Source of the DNA: an uncultured Acidimicrobiaceae bacterium
Lineage (GTDB): Bacteria; Actinomycetota; Acidimicrobiia; Spongiisociales; SHLN01
Assembly (NCBI GenBank): GCA_947259275.1
Contig: CAMYMH010000018.1
Span: forward strand, 1 to 64,000
Length of the DNA: 64,000 nucleotides
Reading direction: 5' to 3'
Positions within the stretch are counted from its first letter, which is position 1, and every line of letters starts with the position of its first letter. Below are positions 1-8,251 of this stretch, in pieces. The notes beneath the pieces are model-generated. The model had not been told where the DNA came from. It worked only from the letters and a program-made list of their open reading frames with translations, and searched no databases. Both the position numbers and the translations under genes were made by a program.

Positions 1-810
1 CGAAATCCAGCCCATGGCCTCGAGCTCGACAAATGCCTTCCACATCCCGATGATGCCGGTCCCTCCCCCGGTCGGGTAGAGGATGACATCGGGCAGGTCC
101 CAGGCGAGCTGCTCCGCCAGTTCCAGGCCCATCGTCTTCTTGCCTTCGATCCGGTATGGCTCTTTCAGCGTCGAATAGTCGAACCAGCCGGTTGAGGCCG
201 CGCCCTCCTCTACGATCTTGCCGCAGTCGTTGATGAGCCCGTTTACCCGCCATACCCGCCCACCCTGGAGAGCGATCTCTCGGACGTTCACCTCGGGCGT
301 GTCGGCCGGACAGAACACATACACTTCCATTCCGGCCCGGCTCCCATAGGCGGCGAGGGCAGCTCCGGCGTTTCCGTTGGTGGCCATGGCGACTCGCTTC
401 ACGCCAAGCTCGTTGGCCATCGAGACGGCCAGGGCCAGGCCGCGCGCCTTGAAAGACCCGGTCGGCAGCCGCGATTCGTCCTTTACCAGCACCGAGGCGG
501 CGCCGGCGCGAGCCTCGGTGTCCGGCAGCGAAACCAACGGGGTCATGACCTCGCCGAGCGAGACAATGTTGTCCGCCGAGCGGACCGGAAGGAACTCGCG
601 GTAGCGCCACAGGTCGGGAGGCCGGGCTGCCAGCGTCTCCTTGTCGAGTGCAGCCGAGATAGCCCCCAGGTCGTAACGGACCAGCAGCGGCTTGCCGGCA
701 TCGGACAGCCCGTAACGGCGATTGGGCTCATACCTGGCTCCGGTGGCGCTGCATTCGAGATTGGTGACGAATGTTGGGCGCTCGACGGTGAGGTTCTCAC
801 TGCTGTTCAT
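1..810 (-). CDS. thrC: Threonine synthase (C-terminus beyond window)
   Basis: PLP-dependent enzyme of the threonine synthase/tryptophan synthase beta fold; threonine synthase converts O-phosphohomoserine to threonine. It is read on the minus strand from an ATG at 810 and remains open at the left edge, so about 270 codons are visible and the ORF track missed it. Visible motifs are the PLP-lysine segment PTGSFKARG, the Asn/Gly phosphate-cup segment ATNGNAGAALAAYGSRAG and the PTGGGTGIIGMWKA loop near the edge. The N-terminal stretch (LECSATGARYE) is the usual start of actinobacterial threonine synthases. The ATG overlaps the stop of the upstream lipoprotein gene as ATGA, so translation is probably coupled. 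A related PLP lyase cannot be excluded without the C-terminus. Confidence 0.85.
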   Translation of the reverse strand, partial: MNSSENLTVERPTFVTNLECSATGARYEPNRRYGLSDAGKPLLVRYDLGAISAALDKETLAARPPDLWRYREFLPVRSADNIVSLGEVMTPLVSLPDTEARAGAASVLVKDESRLPTGSFKARGLALAVSMANELGVKRVAMATNGNAGAALAAYGSRAGMEVYVFCPADTPEVNVREIALQGGRVWRVNGLINDCGKIVEEGAASTGWFDYSTLKEPYRIEGKKTMGLELAEQLAWDLPDVILYPTGGGTGIIGMWKAFVELEAMGWIS

Positions 811-1634
811 GCGTCATCACCCCCTTTGGGCGTGAACCCCTCGATTTCCGGCAGCCGCCGCCTGCGGCTCAGCCAACGGATGATGAACCACGACAAGACG
901 GCCGCCAGGAGAAACGGGAGCAGCGCCACCCACCACGCCGTGGTAGGACCTTCCGGCTCCTCTTCGGCCGGGGGGCTGAAAGGCTGTCCTTCGAGATCCA
1001 CGAATTGAAAGTCGGGATCGACGGTCGCCTCGACCAAGACCACAACGTCGTCGCCCTCGGTGATGGCCGGCAGCAGATCCCATTCGAGCAGGCCCGGACC
1101 GAGCACCCGGTCGGCATTGTGATCGACGACCGAGCCCGGCACCTCGATCTGGAGGGTGACCATCAGAATCTCAGACAGATCACCGGGTACCAGCGAGAGC
1201 AACCGCGCCTGTTCGAACTCGGGAATGTCCCGGGTACGGCCGGCCATCGAAAGCGTCCCGTCGTCGAGTGACAGGTTGATGTCTTCGATGATGCTGTCTC
1301 CCGCCGAAAGCTGAGCGGCAATCTCGCCGGGGTCGAGGCCGGGAATGGTCACTCGGATGCCCTGCAGGTCGCCGCGGGAGAACTGCTCGGGCTCAACGCC
1401 CTCAACCGGCACCGGCAGCTCCGAGGCATCGAGGAACTCCGACAGGGCCCGCAGCACGTCCTCGGGGGCGTCGTCGATACCTCCGATGAGCTCGAGTGCC
1501 TCCTCGTCGAAGGCAAACTCGCTGATGACCGAGGCGGTGCCTTCGGGAGCGATCCGCAGCCGGGTAACCGACTCGGCCCGGCAGGCGGTGAGCACCAGTG
1601 CGAGCAGGCCGACAATGGTGAGGGTGTTTCTCAT
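807..1634 (-). CDS. LppM-like lipoprotein with C-terminal membrane anchor
   Basis: 275 residues. It starts with a short lipoprotein signal peptide ending in the lipobox LTAC, followed by a soluble domain of about 190 residues. The C-terminus has one strong hydrophobic helix (WWVALLPFLLAAVLSWFII) followed by an arginine cluster. This layout, an N-terminal lipid anchor plus a C-terminal helix with a basic tail, matches the mycobacterial LppM/DUF3153 family of envelope proteins, whose molecular role is not settled. The family call rests on layout and the beta-rich domain, not on a search. Its stop overlaps the threonine synthase start by 4 nt, and a small membrane protein gene ends 3 nt upstream, so the three minus-strand genes look like one transcript. 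Confidence 0.6.
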   Translation of the reverse strand: MRNTLTIVGLLALVLTACRAESVTRLRIAPEGTASVISEFAFDEEALELIGGIDDAPEDVLRALSEFLDASELPVPVEGVEPEQFSRGDLQGIRVTIPGLDPGEIAAQLSAGDSIIEDINLSLDDGTLSMAGRTRDIPEFEQARLLSLVPGDLSEILMVTLQIEVPGSVVDHNADRVLGPGLLEWDLLPAITEGDDVVVLVEATVDPDFQFVDLEGQPFSPPAEEEPEGPTTAWWVALLPFLLAAVLSWFIIRWLSRRRRLPEIEGFTPKGGDDA

Positions 1635-1637
1635 GAC

Positions 1638-1865
1638 TCAGGAGAGGACGGTGGCCAGGCCCCAACCGGCCATGACGAGCCCAACGACGATGAGCCACCG
1701 CGCCCGCCCGACCCGCAGCTCACCGAGGCCCTCGGGTCGCTTGCCCCGGCGATCGTGCCACAGCGCCAGGCCGTTTCCACCCACCAGGGCGGCTCCCAGC
1801 GCCAGCACCAGCTGAGGAAAGAGAGCGTTGATGTCGAACAGATCCACAGCAGAGAGGGTAGACAC
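1638..1865 (-). CDS. Small two-helix membrane protein
   Basis: About 75 residues with two predicted transmembrane helices (LFPQLVLALGAALVGGNGLAL and WLIVVGLVMAGWGLATVL) separated by a basic loop HDRRGKRPEG. Function unknown. I chose the GTG at 1865 because the protein proper seems to begin just before DLFDINALF and this leaves room for the divergent alcohol dehydrogenase gene. The ORF track start at 1934 would add 23 low-complexity residues and overlap that gene. It lies 3 nt upstream of the LppM-like gene and is probably co-transcribed with it. Confidence 0.5.
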   Translation of the reverse strand: MSTLSAVDLFDINALFPQLVLALGAALVGGNGLALWHDRRGKRPEGLGELRVGRARWLIVVGLVMAGWGLATVLS

Positions 1866-1948
1866 GTCCCCGTCGCCGATCCCCGTCCCCAGACCCCTGC
1901 CGTCGCTGGCCTCAACACATCGAGAGGTTGCCATCTACCCTCGACGGT

Positions 1949-2950
1949 ATGCGGGCTCAGCGGTTGGAGAAACCGGCACTGATAGAGACGGAACCTCTCG
2001 CGAGTGTTGACATTCGCGGCCCAGAGCCGGGGGCGGATGAGTTGGTGGTTGAGGTGGCGGCTTGCGGGGTGTGCCGGACGGATCTCCAGCTCGCCGAAGG
2101 GGATCTGGAGTCTCGTTCCCTACCCATCGTGCCGGGGCACCAGGTGGTGGGCCGGGTGGCTGCCCTCGGCGATGGCGTATCCGACTGGTCCATCGGGGAC
2201 CGGGTCGGCGTGGCCTGGCTGGCCGGCACTTGTGGCATCTGCCGCCACTGTCGGGCCGGGAGGGAGAACCTGTGCGAATCGGCAGAATTCACCGGGTGGG
2301 ATCGCGACGGCGGCTTCGCCGACCGGATGGTGGTTCGTTCGGATTTCGCGCTCCGTTTGCCGGATCGACCGGGGGACGTTCAATTGGCGCCGCTGTTGTG
2401 CGGTGGTGTCATCGGCTACCGGGCGCTCAAGGTGTCGGGAATCGAGCCGGGAGGCCGACTGGGGTTATTCGGATTTGGCGCATCGGCCCGAATCGCCATT
2501 CAGGTGGCGAGGCACTGGGAATGCGAGATTCTGGTGGCCACCCGCTCCCGGCCCGAGCAGGAGAGAGCGCGCCGGATGGGGGCATCGTGGGCAGGCGGAT
2601 ACGAGGACGTTCCCACCGGAGGCCTCGATGCCGCGGTGACGTTCGCCCCCAGCGGCAATGTGGTGGTTTCCGCACTGCGCAGCCTCGATCGGGGCGGGGT
2701 GGTCGCCGTCAACGCCATCCATCTCGACCGCGTCCCGCAATTCGATTACGACCTGCTTTGGTGGGAACGCCAGATCCGCAGTGTTGCCAACTACACACGC
2801 CGCGATGCTTCGGAATTTCTCGCCCTTGCTACAGACATGGGAATCGAGACCACAGTTCAGGAGTATCCACTGGAGCGGGCCAACGCCGCCCTGGAGGAAT
2901 TGAAGAATGGCACAACCAGAGGCACAGCTGTGCTCGTGATGGACCGCTAG
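1949..2950 (+). CDS. Zinc-dependent alcohol dehydrogenase family protein
   Basis: Medium-chain dehydrogenase/reductase of 333 residues. The catalytic-zinc region begins with ACGVCRTDL and continues with the GHQVVGRV histidine motif. The structural-zinc lobe shows the Cys pattern CGICRHCRAGRENLC. The nucleotide-binding motif GLFGFGASARIAIQVA is close to the GxGxxG of the family, with the third Gly replaced. The proteins most like this are the AdhA/AdhP-type enzymes that oxidise primary alcohols or reduce aldehydes with NAD(P)H; the substrate cannot be read from sequence. The ATG at 1949 (MRAQRLEKP) is preferred over the upstream TTG at 1928. It is transcribed away from the lipoprotein gene cluster. 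Confidence 0.85.
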   Translation: MRAQRLEKPALIETEPLASVDIRGPEPGADELVVEVAACGVCRTDLQLAEGDLESRSLPIVPGHQVVGRVAALGDGVSDWSIGDRVGVAWLAGTCGICRHCRAGRENLCESAEFTGWDRDGGFADRMVVRSDFALRLPDRPGDVQLAPLLCGGVIGYRALKVSGIEPGGRLGLFGFGASARIAIQVARHWECEILVATRSRPEQERARRMGASWAGGYEDVPTGGLDAAVTFAPSGNVVVSALRSLDRGGVVAVNAIHLDRVPQFDYDLLWWERQIRSVANYTRRDASEFLALATDMGIETTVQEYPLERANAALEELKNGTTRGTAVLVMDR

Positions 2951-2988
2951 CAAGCGGAATACCGACGAGGACACAACCGTTCTCCACC

Positions 2989-3552
2989 ATGACGACCGTG
3001 GAGGTCCATATGGACACCCTCGAATGGCAGCGGAATCCGGAAGGCTATGAAAGCGCCGGATACATGATCCGCCGGCTCGAGGGACCGCAAGGTCCACGAT
3101 GGCGTCTCGAAGGAACCGACGAGCCGGCCCCATGGTTGGGCAGTCGCCGGTTGACCATGTCGGTCCACCCAACATTACGCAGCGCCAAGGATCGCGCTCG
3201 CCATGACGAGCGCGATCGAGTGCGCCGGGCCAGAGTGACGGGGCACCTGGCCGTTGGTATCGCGGCATCGCTCATCTTCGCCATGCTGGTCCCTCTCATG
3301 TCGAGCCTCGGCTGGTTCGTCGTCGCCTCGGTGGTGCTGTTCGTGGCGCTCCGATCGCTTGCGGACGCAGCCGGGGTGTGGCTGGGGGATGCGTGGGGAT
3401 GGACGCGCCACCGGGGCGAGCCGGAACCCATGACCTGGTCGAGTAGGCGGGTCCTCTCAGCGATGGAAAGCCTGCGGCGACGCCGCTTGGCGGCGGCCCA
3501 GATCGAGACCCCACCGGCGATCCTGATGCTGCCTCCGGATCCCCCCCAATAG
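2989..3552 (+). CDS. Putative membrane protein, unknown function
   Basis: 187 residues inside a much longer open frame (2062..3552) whose first part is only the shadow of the alcohol dehydrogenase. I start it at ATG 2989 (MTTVEVHMDTLEW); ATG 3010 is an alternative. The N-terminal half is soluble and polar. Residues of roughly 85-130 form two hydrophobic helices (LAVGIAASLIFAMLVPLM and LGWFVVASVVLFVALRSLA), followed by a basic C-terminal tail. I do not recognise a family. It follows the dehydrogenase gene by 38 nt on the same strand. Confidence 0.55.
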   Translation: MTTVEVHMDTLEWQRNPEGYESAGYMIRRLEGPQGPRWRLEGTDEPAPWLGSRRLTMSVHPTLRSAKDRARHDERDRVRRARVTGHLAVGIAASLIFAMLVPLMSSLGWFVVASVVLFVALRSLADAAGVWLGDAWGWTRHRGEPEPMTWSSRRVLSAMESLRRRRLAAAQIETPPAILMLPPDPPQ

Positions 3553-3603
3553 CAAACCACCCGGTCTCGCTTCCCGGGGGCGCGGTCGTGCAACAATAAG
3601 GAA

Positions 3604-4491
3604 GTGACCCAGGAGTTCGAACAACCGCGTCGGCGTCAGGCTTATGAAGGCACCGTCGACTTGCCGCCCACCGAACCGCTCAGTGTCGACGCGGTCGAGA
3701 GCATCATCCGCCGGGCGGTTGAGCTGCAGGTAGACGACGACCTGGCACTTCCAACTCTCGACGAGAAGGCCCTGCATCGCGTAGCCGACGAGCTTGGTAT
3801 CGAGCCCGGCCATCTGCGGCGCGCCATCGCCGAGGCTCGCACCTCGCTGGAGCGAACCGACCCGGGCGTCTTCGATCGGTTGTTTGCCCCCGGTTCGATC
3901 ACCGAGAGTGCCATCGTGTACGCCGACCGGGAGACGGTCGAATCCCGCCTCGGTGATTGGATGTCCCGCCAGGAGGGGCTCCGCTTGCGGCGGAAGCTAG
4001 CCGATGGCGGTGTGTGGGAGCGCGATTCCCACGTCCTGACCCGCATTCGCATGGGCCTGCGGATGGGTCGTGGTTCCCGCGTGCTGCGGAACTCCCGCAA
4101 GGTCACTCATCGCGTCCAGGCGATTCGAGATGAGGAACAAGCGCTCGCCCTCGAAGCCGAGACCCACACCCTCAAGACGGTGGGAGCGGCCGCCGTCGCC
4201 GGATTGGGAGCGGTGGCCGCGGCGGGTGCCGCTTACGGCGCGGCGGCGGGTGTTCCCGAGATCGCCATCCCGGCTGCCGCCGGCGGGTTCCTGCTCGGGG
4301 GCGGCGCCATCATCATGGGCGTCAAGGTGTGGCTCAGCCGGGTTAAGGACGCACTCCGACGCGCCCTCGACAGCGTCTCGAGCCCCGACGTGATGGAAGG
4401 CGGCGACCCGCTCGAGCGACAGCTCCGGCGGCTTCGGAAGAACTTCAAGGAAGCCCGCCGGGAGTTCCGCGGCCGCAGCCGGTGGGTGTAG
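3604..4491 (+). CDS. Hypothetical protein with Gly/Ala-rich membrane hairpin
   Basis: 295 residues from a GTG start. The N-terminal 170 residues are charged and probably soluble. They include a segment resembling a helical DNA/RNA-binding fold (LDEKALHRVADELGIEPGHLRRAIAEA), but no named domain is recognised. Residues of roughly 195-250 form two Gly/Ala-rich hydrophobic helices, and the tail is basic (LRRLRKNFKEARREFRGRS). The sequence is coding in character throughout, and the stop is followed by the repeat region. It may be a membrane-bound regulatory or scaffold protein, but this is only a guess. Confidence 0.6.
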   Translation: MTQEFEQPRRRQAYEGTVDLPPTEPLSVDAVESIIRRAVELQVDDDLALPTLDEKALHRVADELGIEPGHLRRAIAEARTSLERTDPGVFDRLFAPGSITESAIVYADRETVESRLGDWMSRQEGLRLRRKLADGGVWERDSHVLTRIRMGLRMGRGSRVLRNSRKVTHRVQAIRDEEQALALEAETHTLKTVGAAAVAGLGAVAAAGAAYGAAAGVPEIAIPAAAGGFLLGGGAIIMGVKVWLSRVKDALRRALDSVSSPDVMEGGDPLERQLRRLRKNFKEARREFRGRSRWV

Positions 4492-4583
4492 CGAGAGGCC
4501 CAGCTGACAGGGGTCCCGTTCTTCCTCCCCCGGACTTCTATCCACGGTTGTCCCGTCCATAGGCGTTTTCTGGTTCTTGTTCC

Positions 4584-4615
4584 CCGCCCTTGAGGGCGGC
4601 CGGGCTTCGCCCGGC
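4584..4615. repeat. Two perfect hairpins opening the repeat region
   Basis: The 92 bases after the preceding gene's stop (4492-4583) hold nothing recognisable. Then come two adjacent inverted repeats: CCGCCC-TTGA-GGGCGG and GCCGGGC-TTC-GCCCGGC. They could act as a bidirectional terminator for the gene ending at 4491, although no T-tract follows. They belong to the same hairpin family as the tandem repeat that starts immediately afterwards. Confidence 0.7.
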
Positions 4616-5150
4616 TTAGGAGTTGCGAAGCAACTCCACAGGAACGCGGAGCGTTCCCGGATTCGACGATGGCGGAGGCGGGGTGGGGGGCAACGCCTCC
4701 GGCGTTGCCAGGGAGTTACTACGTAACTCCATCGCGCGAGAGCAGTTGCGAAGCAACTGCCAAGGAACGCGCAGCGTTCCCGGATTCGACGATGGCGGAG
4801 CCGGGGTGGGCGGCAACGCCTCCGGCGTTGCTAGGGAGTTACTACGTAACTGCAGCGCGCGAGAGCAGTTGCGAAGCAACTGCCAAGGAACGCGGAGCGT
4901 TCCCGGATTCGACGATGGCGGAGGCGGGGCGGGGGGCAACGCCTCCGGCGTTGCTAAGGAGTGACTACGTAACTCCAGCGCGCGAGAGCAGTTGCGAAGC
5001 AACTGCCAAGGAACGCGCAGCGTTCCCGGATTCGACGATGGCGGAGGCGGGGCGGGGGGCAACGCCTCCGGCGTTGCTAGGGAGTTACTACGTAACTCCA
5101 GCGCGCGAGAGCAGTTGCGAAGCAACTGCCAAGGAACGCGCAGCGTTCCC
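4616..5150. repeat. 123-bp tandem repeat made of hairpin modules
   Basis: Four full units plus a partial fifth. The marker GGAACGCG recurs at 4641, 4764, 4887, 5010 and 5133, an exact 123-bp period. Each unit is a string of perfect inverted repeats with 3-nt loops: GGAACGC-GSA-GCGTTCC, GCAACGCC-TCC-GGCGTTGC, GAGTTAC-TAC-GTAACTC and AGTTGC-GAA-GCAACT, separated by short spacers such as GGATTCGACGATGG. Copies differ at only a few positions. Because 123 is divisible by three, long spurious ORFs run through both strands (for example the 345-residue minus-strand ORF); I treat these as artefacts. No gene is seen between 4492 and 5337. Confidence 0.93.
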
Positions 5151-5310
5151 GCTCTCCCCCCATCCGTCGCCGACCCTGCGGTTCGGCGACACCTTCCCCT
5201 CGAGGGGAAGGATGAGTAGGACTCCGGGAAGGCTTCGCCTTCCTTGGCAACCCAAGCGGTTGCACCCCCTCCGGGGGGAGAAGGCAACCGCCCCCAGGGG
5301 TTAGCCGGTT
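5151..5310. repeat. Non-tandem tail of the repeat region (dispersed element)
   Basis: After the tandem array come sequences that recur elsewhere in the window. The block CATCCGTCGCCGACCCTGCG followed by the hairpin CCTTCCCC-TCGA-GGGGAAGG is found again near 49470-49515. The block GACTCCGGGAAGGCTTCGCC (hairpin GGAAGGC-TTC-GCCTTCC) is found again near 62240 and 62325. The stretch ends at the tRNA gene. No coding sequence is supported here. Confidence 0.75.
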
Positions 5311-5337
5311 GCGGCCCGACGCTAAACTGGCGCCCTT

Positions 5338-5408
5338 GCGGGTGTAGTTCAATGGTAGAACACGAGCTTCCCAAGCTCGGGACGGGGGTCCGATTCCCCT
5401 CACCCGCT
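5338..5408 (+). tRNA. tRNA-Gly(CCC)
   Basis: A 71-nt cloverleaf. The acceptor stem GCGGGTG pairs with CACCCGC, with discriminator T at 5408. The D-arm is TAGTTCAATGGTAGAA, the anticodon arm GAGC-TTCCCAA-GCTC carries anticodon CCC, and the T-arm includes GGTCCGATTCC. The 3' CCA is not encoded. It sits 20 bases upstream of dcd on the same strand, directly after the repeat region. Confidence 0.95.
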
Positions 5409-5428
5409 CTGACCGCAGCGGAGTAGTC

Positions 5429-5992
5429 GTGATCTTTTCCGATCGCACCATGAAAGAAGCCCTCGCCGAGAAGCGGATCCAGGTCGATCCACTGGTCGAG
5501 GCCAACATCCAGCCGTCGAGCATCGACGTGCGGGTCGATTCGTACTTCCGAACGTTCGAGAATCACCGCTACCCGTTCATCGACCCCCGCACACCGCAGC
5601 CCGATCTCACCACCCAGGTAGAAGCCGACGGGGAAAACCCGTTCATGCTTCACCCCGGCGAATTCGTCCTCGGCTCGACGTTGGAGGTCGTTTCATTGGC
5701 CGACGACGTGGTGGCCCGGCTGGAAGGCAAGTCCAGCCTCGGACGGCTGGGCCTGCTGATCCACTCCACCGCCGGGTTCATCGACCCCGGCTTCTCCGGC
5801 CACATCACCCTCGAGCTATCGAACGTGGCCACCCTCCCCATCGCCATCTACCCCGGCATGAAGATCGGCCAGGTTTCCTTCTACGAGCTGTCGACACCGG
5901 CCGATCACCCCTACGGCAGTACCGAAGCGGGATCCAAATACCAGGGCCAGCGCGGTCCAACTCCCAGCCGGATCCACGAGGACTTCGGCTAG
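5429..5992 (+). CDS. dcd: dCTP deaminase (probably bifunctional, dUMP-forming)
   Basis: 187 residues from a GTG start. Cytosolic enzyme of pyrimidine deoxynucleotide synthesis that deaminates dCTP. The sequence is very like the mycobacterial enzyme: [23 protein letters not shown], the nucleotide/catalytic block [25 protein letters not shown] (quoted in part) with the catalytic Glu of LEL in GHITLELSN, and the C-terminal clamp [14 protein letters not shown]. Mycobacterial homologues also hydrolyse dUTP to dUMP; whether this one does is inference. Its length is normal, and its stop lies inside a strong hairpin. Confidence 0.95.
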   Translation: MIFSDRTMKEALAEKRIQVDPLVEANIQPSSIDVRVDSYFRTFENHRYPFIDPRTPQPDLTTQVEADGENPFMLHPGEFVLGSTLEVVSLADDVVARLEGKSSLGRLGLLIHSTAGFIDPGFSGHITLELSNVATLPIAIYPGMKIGQVSFYELSTPADHPYGSTEAGSKYQGQRGPTPSRIHEDFG

Positions 5993-6012
5993 AGCGCCTT
6001 CGGCGCTCTAGC
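5988..6012 (+). terminator. Hairpin terminator-like structure at the dcd stop
   Basis: Perfect 11-bp inverted repeat GCTAGAGCGCC-TTC-GGCGCTCTAGC that includes the dcd stop codon. No U-tract follows. It is either a strong intrinsic terminator variant or another module of the 3-nt-loop hairpin family. Confidence 0.6.
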
Positions 6013-6015
6013 TCG

Positions 6016-6034
6016 GGAGTTGCTTCGCAACTCC
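6016..6034. repeat. Hairpin module, single copy
   Basis: GGAGTTGC-TTC-GCAACTCC is the same stem as the AGTTGC-GAA-GCAACT module of the tandem array, read from the other strand. It is followed by two copies of CTCCTGGCTGACAGG at about 6031 and 6067. No gene is seen between 6035 and 6180. Confidence 0.75.
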
Positions 6035-6180
6035 TGGCTGACAGGTCAATTGGGTTCCTAAGCAGTCAACTCCTGGCTGACAGGGTCCCCCTACCCCTAC
6101 CTCCGACTGCCCAGCCGTCCAGCGCCGGTCGCTGCCCTCACCCGTAGCGCGTCGAGCCAGGTGCAAGTAGCCTCGGGCAG

Positions 6181-6495
6181 GTGAGGAACAAGGACAACCC
6201 GTTGTGGCTGATCCCGGCCAGCCTGGCACTGCTCATCCCGATCATCGCCGTTCTTTCAGAAGGGCCCACCGCGCTGGCCGTTCTCGTTGGGGCCGCCATC
6301 CTCACCCTCGCCGTGGCAGGCGGTAGCTGGTTCCTCATGCAGGAGCGCCACAAGCTACGCATGCGTGAGATCGAGGCCGAGGCCCGGCTGCAACAGGCTG
6401 CCAGCGACCATCTTTCAGCCGCCGAGCGCATCCTGGACAAGGACGACGGACTAACGACCTGGCAGCGGGAGGACCCGCCCCGGCTGACGAACTAG
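6181..6495 (+). CDS. Small membrane protein with cytoplasmic coiled-coil tail
   Basis: 104 residues from GTG. Two hydrophobic helices (LWLIPASLALLIPIIAVLS and ALAVLVGAAILTLAVAGGSWFL) are followed by a charged helical tail (RHKLRMREIEAEARLQQAA). No family recognised. Its stop overlaps the end of the convergent acyltransferase gene by 4 nt. Confidence 0.55.
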   Translation: MRNKDNPLWLIPASLALLIPIIAVLSEGPTALAVLVGAAILTLAVAGGSWFLMQERHKLRMREIEAEARLQQAASDHLSAAERILDKDDGLTTWQREDPPRLTN

Positions 6496-7823
6496 CGACC
6501 TGCAGCCCACGGGAGCTTCACCTGGCCCAGCAGCAGCGCCCCCGCCGCCAGCAGCACGAGGGGCGTCACGGCCAACGCCAGCAGCCCATCGGCGCGGTAG
6601 AAGCCGCCGAGCGCAAGGAGGCCGAGGCCGAAGGCGGCGGCTACCGAGCCGAAGACCGCCGCCCACGGACCTCCACCCGACGTTGTCGCTCGCGCTCCTG
6701 ATCGCTCCAGACGGGAAAAGATCATCACCAGCGGTGTAGTCAGGACCGCCAGCGCCGCCACCCACACGGGGCGAGTGAGCCACCAGCCACCGGTGAGGGC
6801 GTCCCCTCGCAGCCCGAAGCCGGACAATTGTGCGAACAGGACACCAAAGGCCATCGCCGGGAGGTGCCACAGATACACGGTCATCGCCAGGCCGTTGGCG
6901 GCAATGACCGAGCCCCATACCCGCTCCCGCTGCAACCAGCGCCGAGCCGGCGCCTCCAGCAGCAGGATGATTCCGAACTGGAACAGGCCGACGGCCATGA
7001 GCATGATGGTGGGTGGCTGGGTGTTGCCGAACTCCTCGCCGGGGACGCCGAGCAGGCTACGCGAGTAGAGGCCAACTCCGGAGAGAGTGACCAGCGTGGC
7101 CAGCCCGGCCATGGCGATCAGGATGGCCCGGGCCCGGCCGGCCACCCTGCCGTCCCGCCAGAAGAATCCCAGCTGGTGAACGGCCACCCACACCAACAGA
7201 TAGTTGACGTACCCGATGCCACCGAGGCCGAGGTCTCGTACCAGCACGTCGACGAAGGCGGCAAGCGAGATCGAGGCCACCGGAACCAGCAGCCCAAACC
7301 GATCATGGAGGCCCAGCATCACCGGTACGAAGGGGATGACCAGCAGGTAGACACCCAGGAACCAGACCGGAACCGCCACCAGGGTGAGGCCGACCTGGAG
7401 AGTCTCGGGGCTCAGCCGAATCACATGGGCGAACACCACGGTGAGAACCGTCCACACAGCCGCGAAGGCGAGCGTAGGCCGAAGCAGCCGGGCCATCCGT
7501 CCCCGCAACCAGTCGCCATACGTGACCCCCTTGTCGCGGGCCGAGATCCATGAGGCCGAGTTGGCGAACCCGCCGACGATGAAGAAGATCGGCATCACCT
7601 GGAGACCCCAGGTGATGAACTGCATCCAGGGCACCAGGCCGAGGATGTTGTCGCCCTCGATGGCGCCGTCGGCGTCGATGGTGATGACGGCCATGAGCCA
7701 GTGGCCGACCACCACGACGAAGATGGAGAAGACCCGCAGCAGGTCGATGTACCGATTGCGAGTCGCAGGCGTACGGGCCACGAGCTCTTTGACGTTGATG
7801 CTCTTGGTTTGTGGGTTGTTCAT
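6492..7823 (-). CDS. Acyltransferase 3 family membrane protein
   Basis: 443 residues, start ATG 7823 (MNNPQTKSINVKEL); the ORF track's longer version adds unrelated residues. About ten transmembrane helices. The first helix carries YIDLLRVFSIFVVVVGHW, the OafA/YrhL-type acyltransferase-3 signature with the conserved His near its end. Such proteins move acyl groups, often acetyl, from a cytoplasmic donor to sugars, lipids or peptidoglycan on the outer side. The acceptor is unknown here, and no glycan cluster is nearby to suggest one. It ends convergently with a small membrane protein gene. Confidence 0.8.
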   Translation of the reverse strand: MNNPQTKSINVKELVARTPATRNRYIDLLRVFSIFVVVVGHWLMAVITIDADGAIEGDNILGLVPWMQFITWGLQVMPIFFIVGGFANSASWISARDKGVTYGDWLRGRMARLLRPTLAFAAVWTVLTVVFAHVIRLSPETLQVGLTLVAVPVWFLGVYLLVIPFVPVMLGLHDRFGLLVPVASISLAAFVDVLVRDLGLGGIGYVNYLLVWVAVHQLGFFWRDGRVAGRARAILIAMAGLATLVTLSGVGLYSRSLLGVPGEEFGNTQPPTIMLMAVGLFQFGIILLLEAPARRWLQRERVWGSVIAANGLAMTVYLWHLPAMAFGVLFAQLSGFGLRGDALTGGWWLTRPVWVAALAVLTTPLVMIFSRLERSGARATTSGGGPWAAVFGSVAAAFGLGLLALGGFYRADGLLALAVTPLVLLAAGALLLGQVKLPWAAGR

Positions 7824-7945
7824 GCCTCCATCGTCGAACGAAACGGCCGGTTCATCTATCGGGAGAGACCCCGATTTCCTACCCGGGGTCACCCTGAGGT
7901 CAGAGGCCAGCCGTTCTTCGTGGCCGACGGCAGTGGGCTCAAGCT

Positions 7946-8251
7946 TCAGCCGAGCCAGCGGGCGACCCAGTAGAAGGCTCCGCCTACCAGCAGGACCCCC
8001 GGCAGCGAGCGGCGGGTGATCACCGCCCCGACCACGCCACCGGTGGCAGCAACCAGACCGATGCCGGCTTCCGGTCCCCCGTCGGGCGCGGCCAGGCCGA
8101 GTGTGGCGAGAGCAACGAACAGCGCCAGCGGAAAGGTCTCCAGAAAGCCTCCCCACCTTCCCGTCGGGACCGGCCGCGGCCACACTAGGAACACCGCCCG
8201 GCTCGCGAACGTGATGCCGGCCATCGCAACCACCAGCGCCAGGTCACTCAC
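7946..8251 (-). CDS. azlD: AzlD-like branched-chain amino acid export subunit
   Basis: 101 residues with four hydrophobic segments, typical of AzlD, the small partner of AzlC in branched-chain amino acid export (BrnFE type). The segment MAGITFASRAVFLVWPRPVP with an early Arg-Ala matches the family pattern GxxTxxxRxxP. The start is set at GTG 8251, overlapping the azlC stop by 8 nt (GTGAGTGA), the usual tight coupling. The track's longer ORF is an upstream extension through azlC. Confidence 0.8.
   Translation of the reverse strand: MSDLALVVAMAGITFASRAVFLVWPRPVPTGRWGGFLETFPLALFVALATLGLAAPDGGPEAGIGLVAATGGVVGAVITRRSLPGVLLVGGAFYWVARWLG

Noticed and set aside
2062-3552. 496-residue plus-strand protein
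   Set aside because: The first ~310 residues are the out-of-frame shadow of the alcohol dehydrogenase. Only the part from 2989 looks like a protein.
4616-5150. CRISPR array
   Set aside because: The whole 123-bp unit repeats with no unique spacers, and no cas gene is in the window.
5338-5408. tRNA-Gly as an integration (att) site next to the repeats
   Set aside because: No integrase gene and no second copy of the tRNA 3' end are seen in the window.
4616-5653. 345-residue minus-strand ORF and several plus-strand ORFs (4623, 4669, 4992) across the repeat region
   Set aside because: The repeat unit is 123 bp, a multiple of three, so frames stay open by repetition. The translations are low-complexity, and the frame runs across the tRNA and into dcd.
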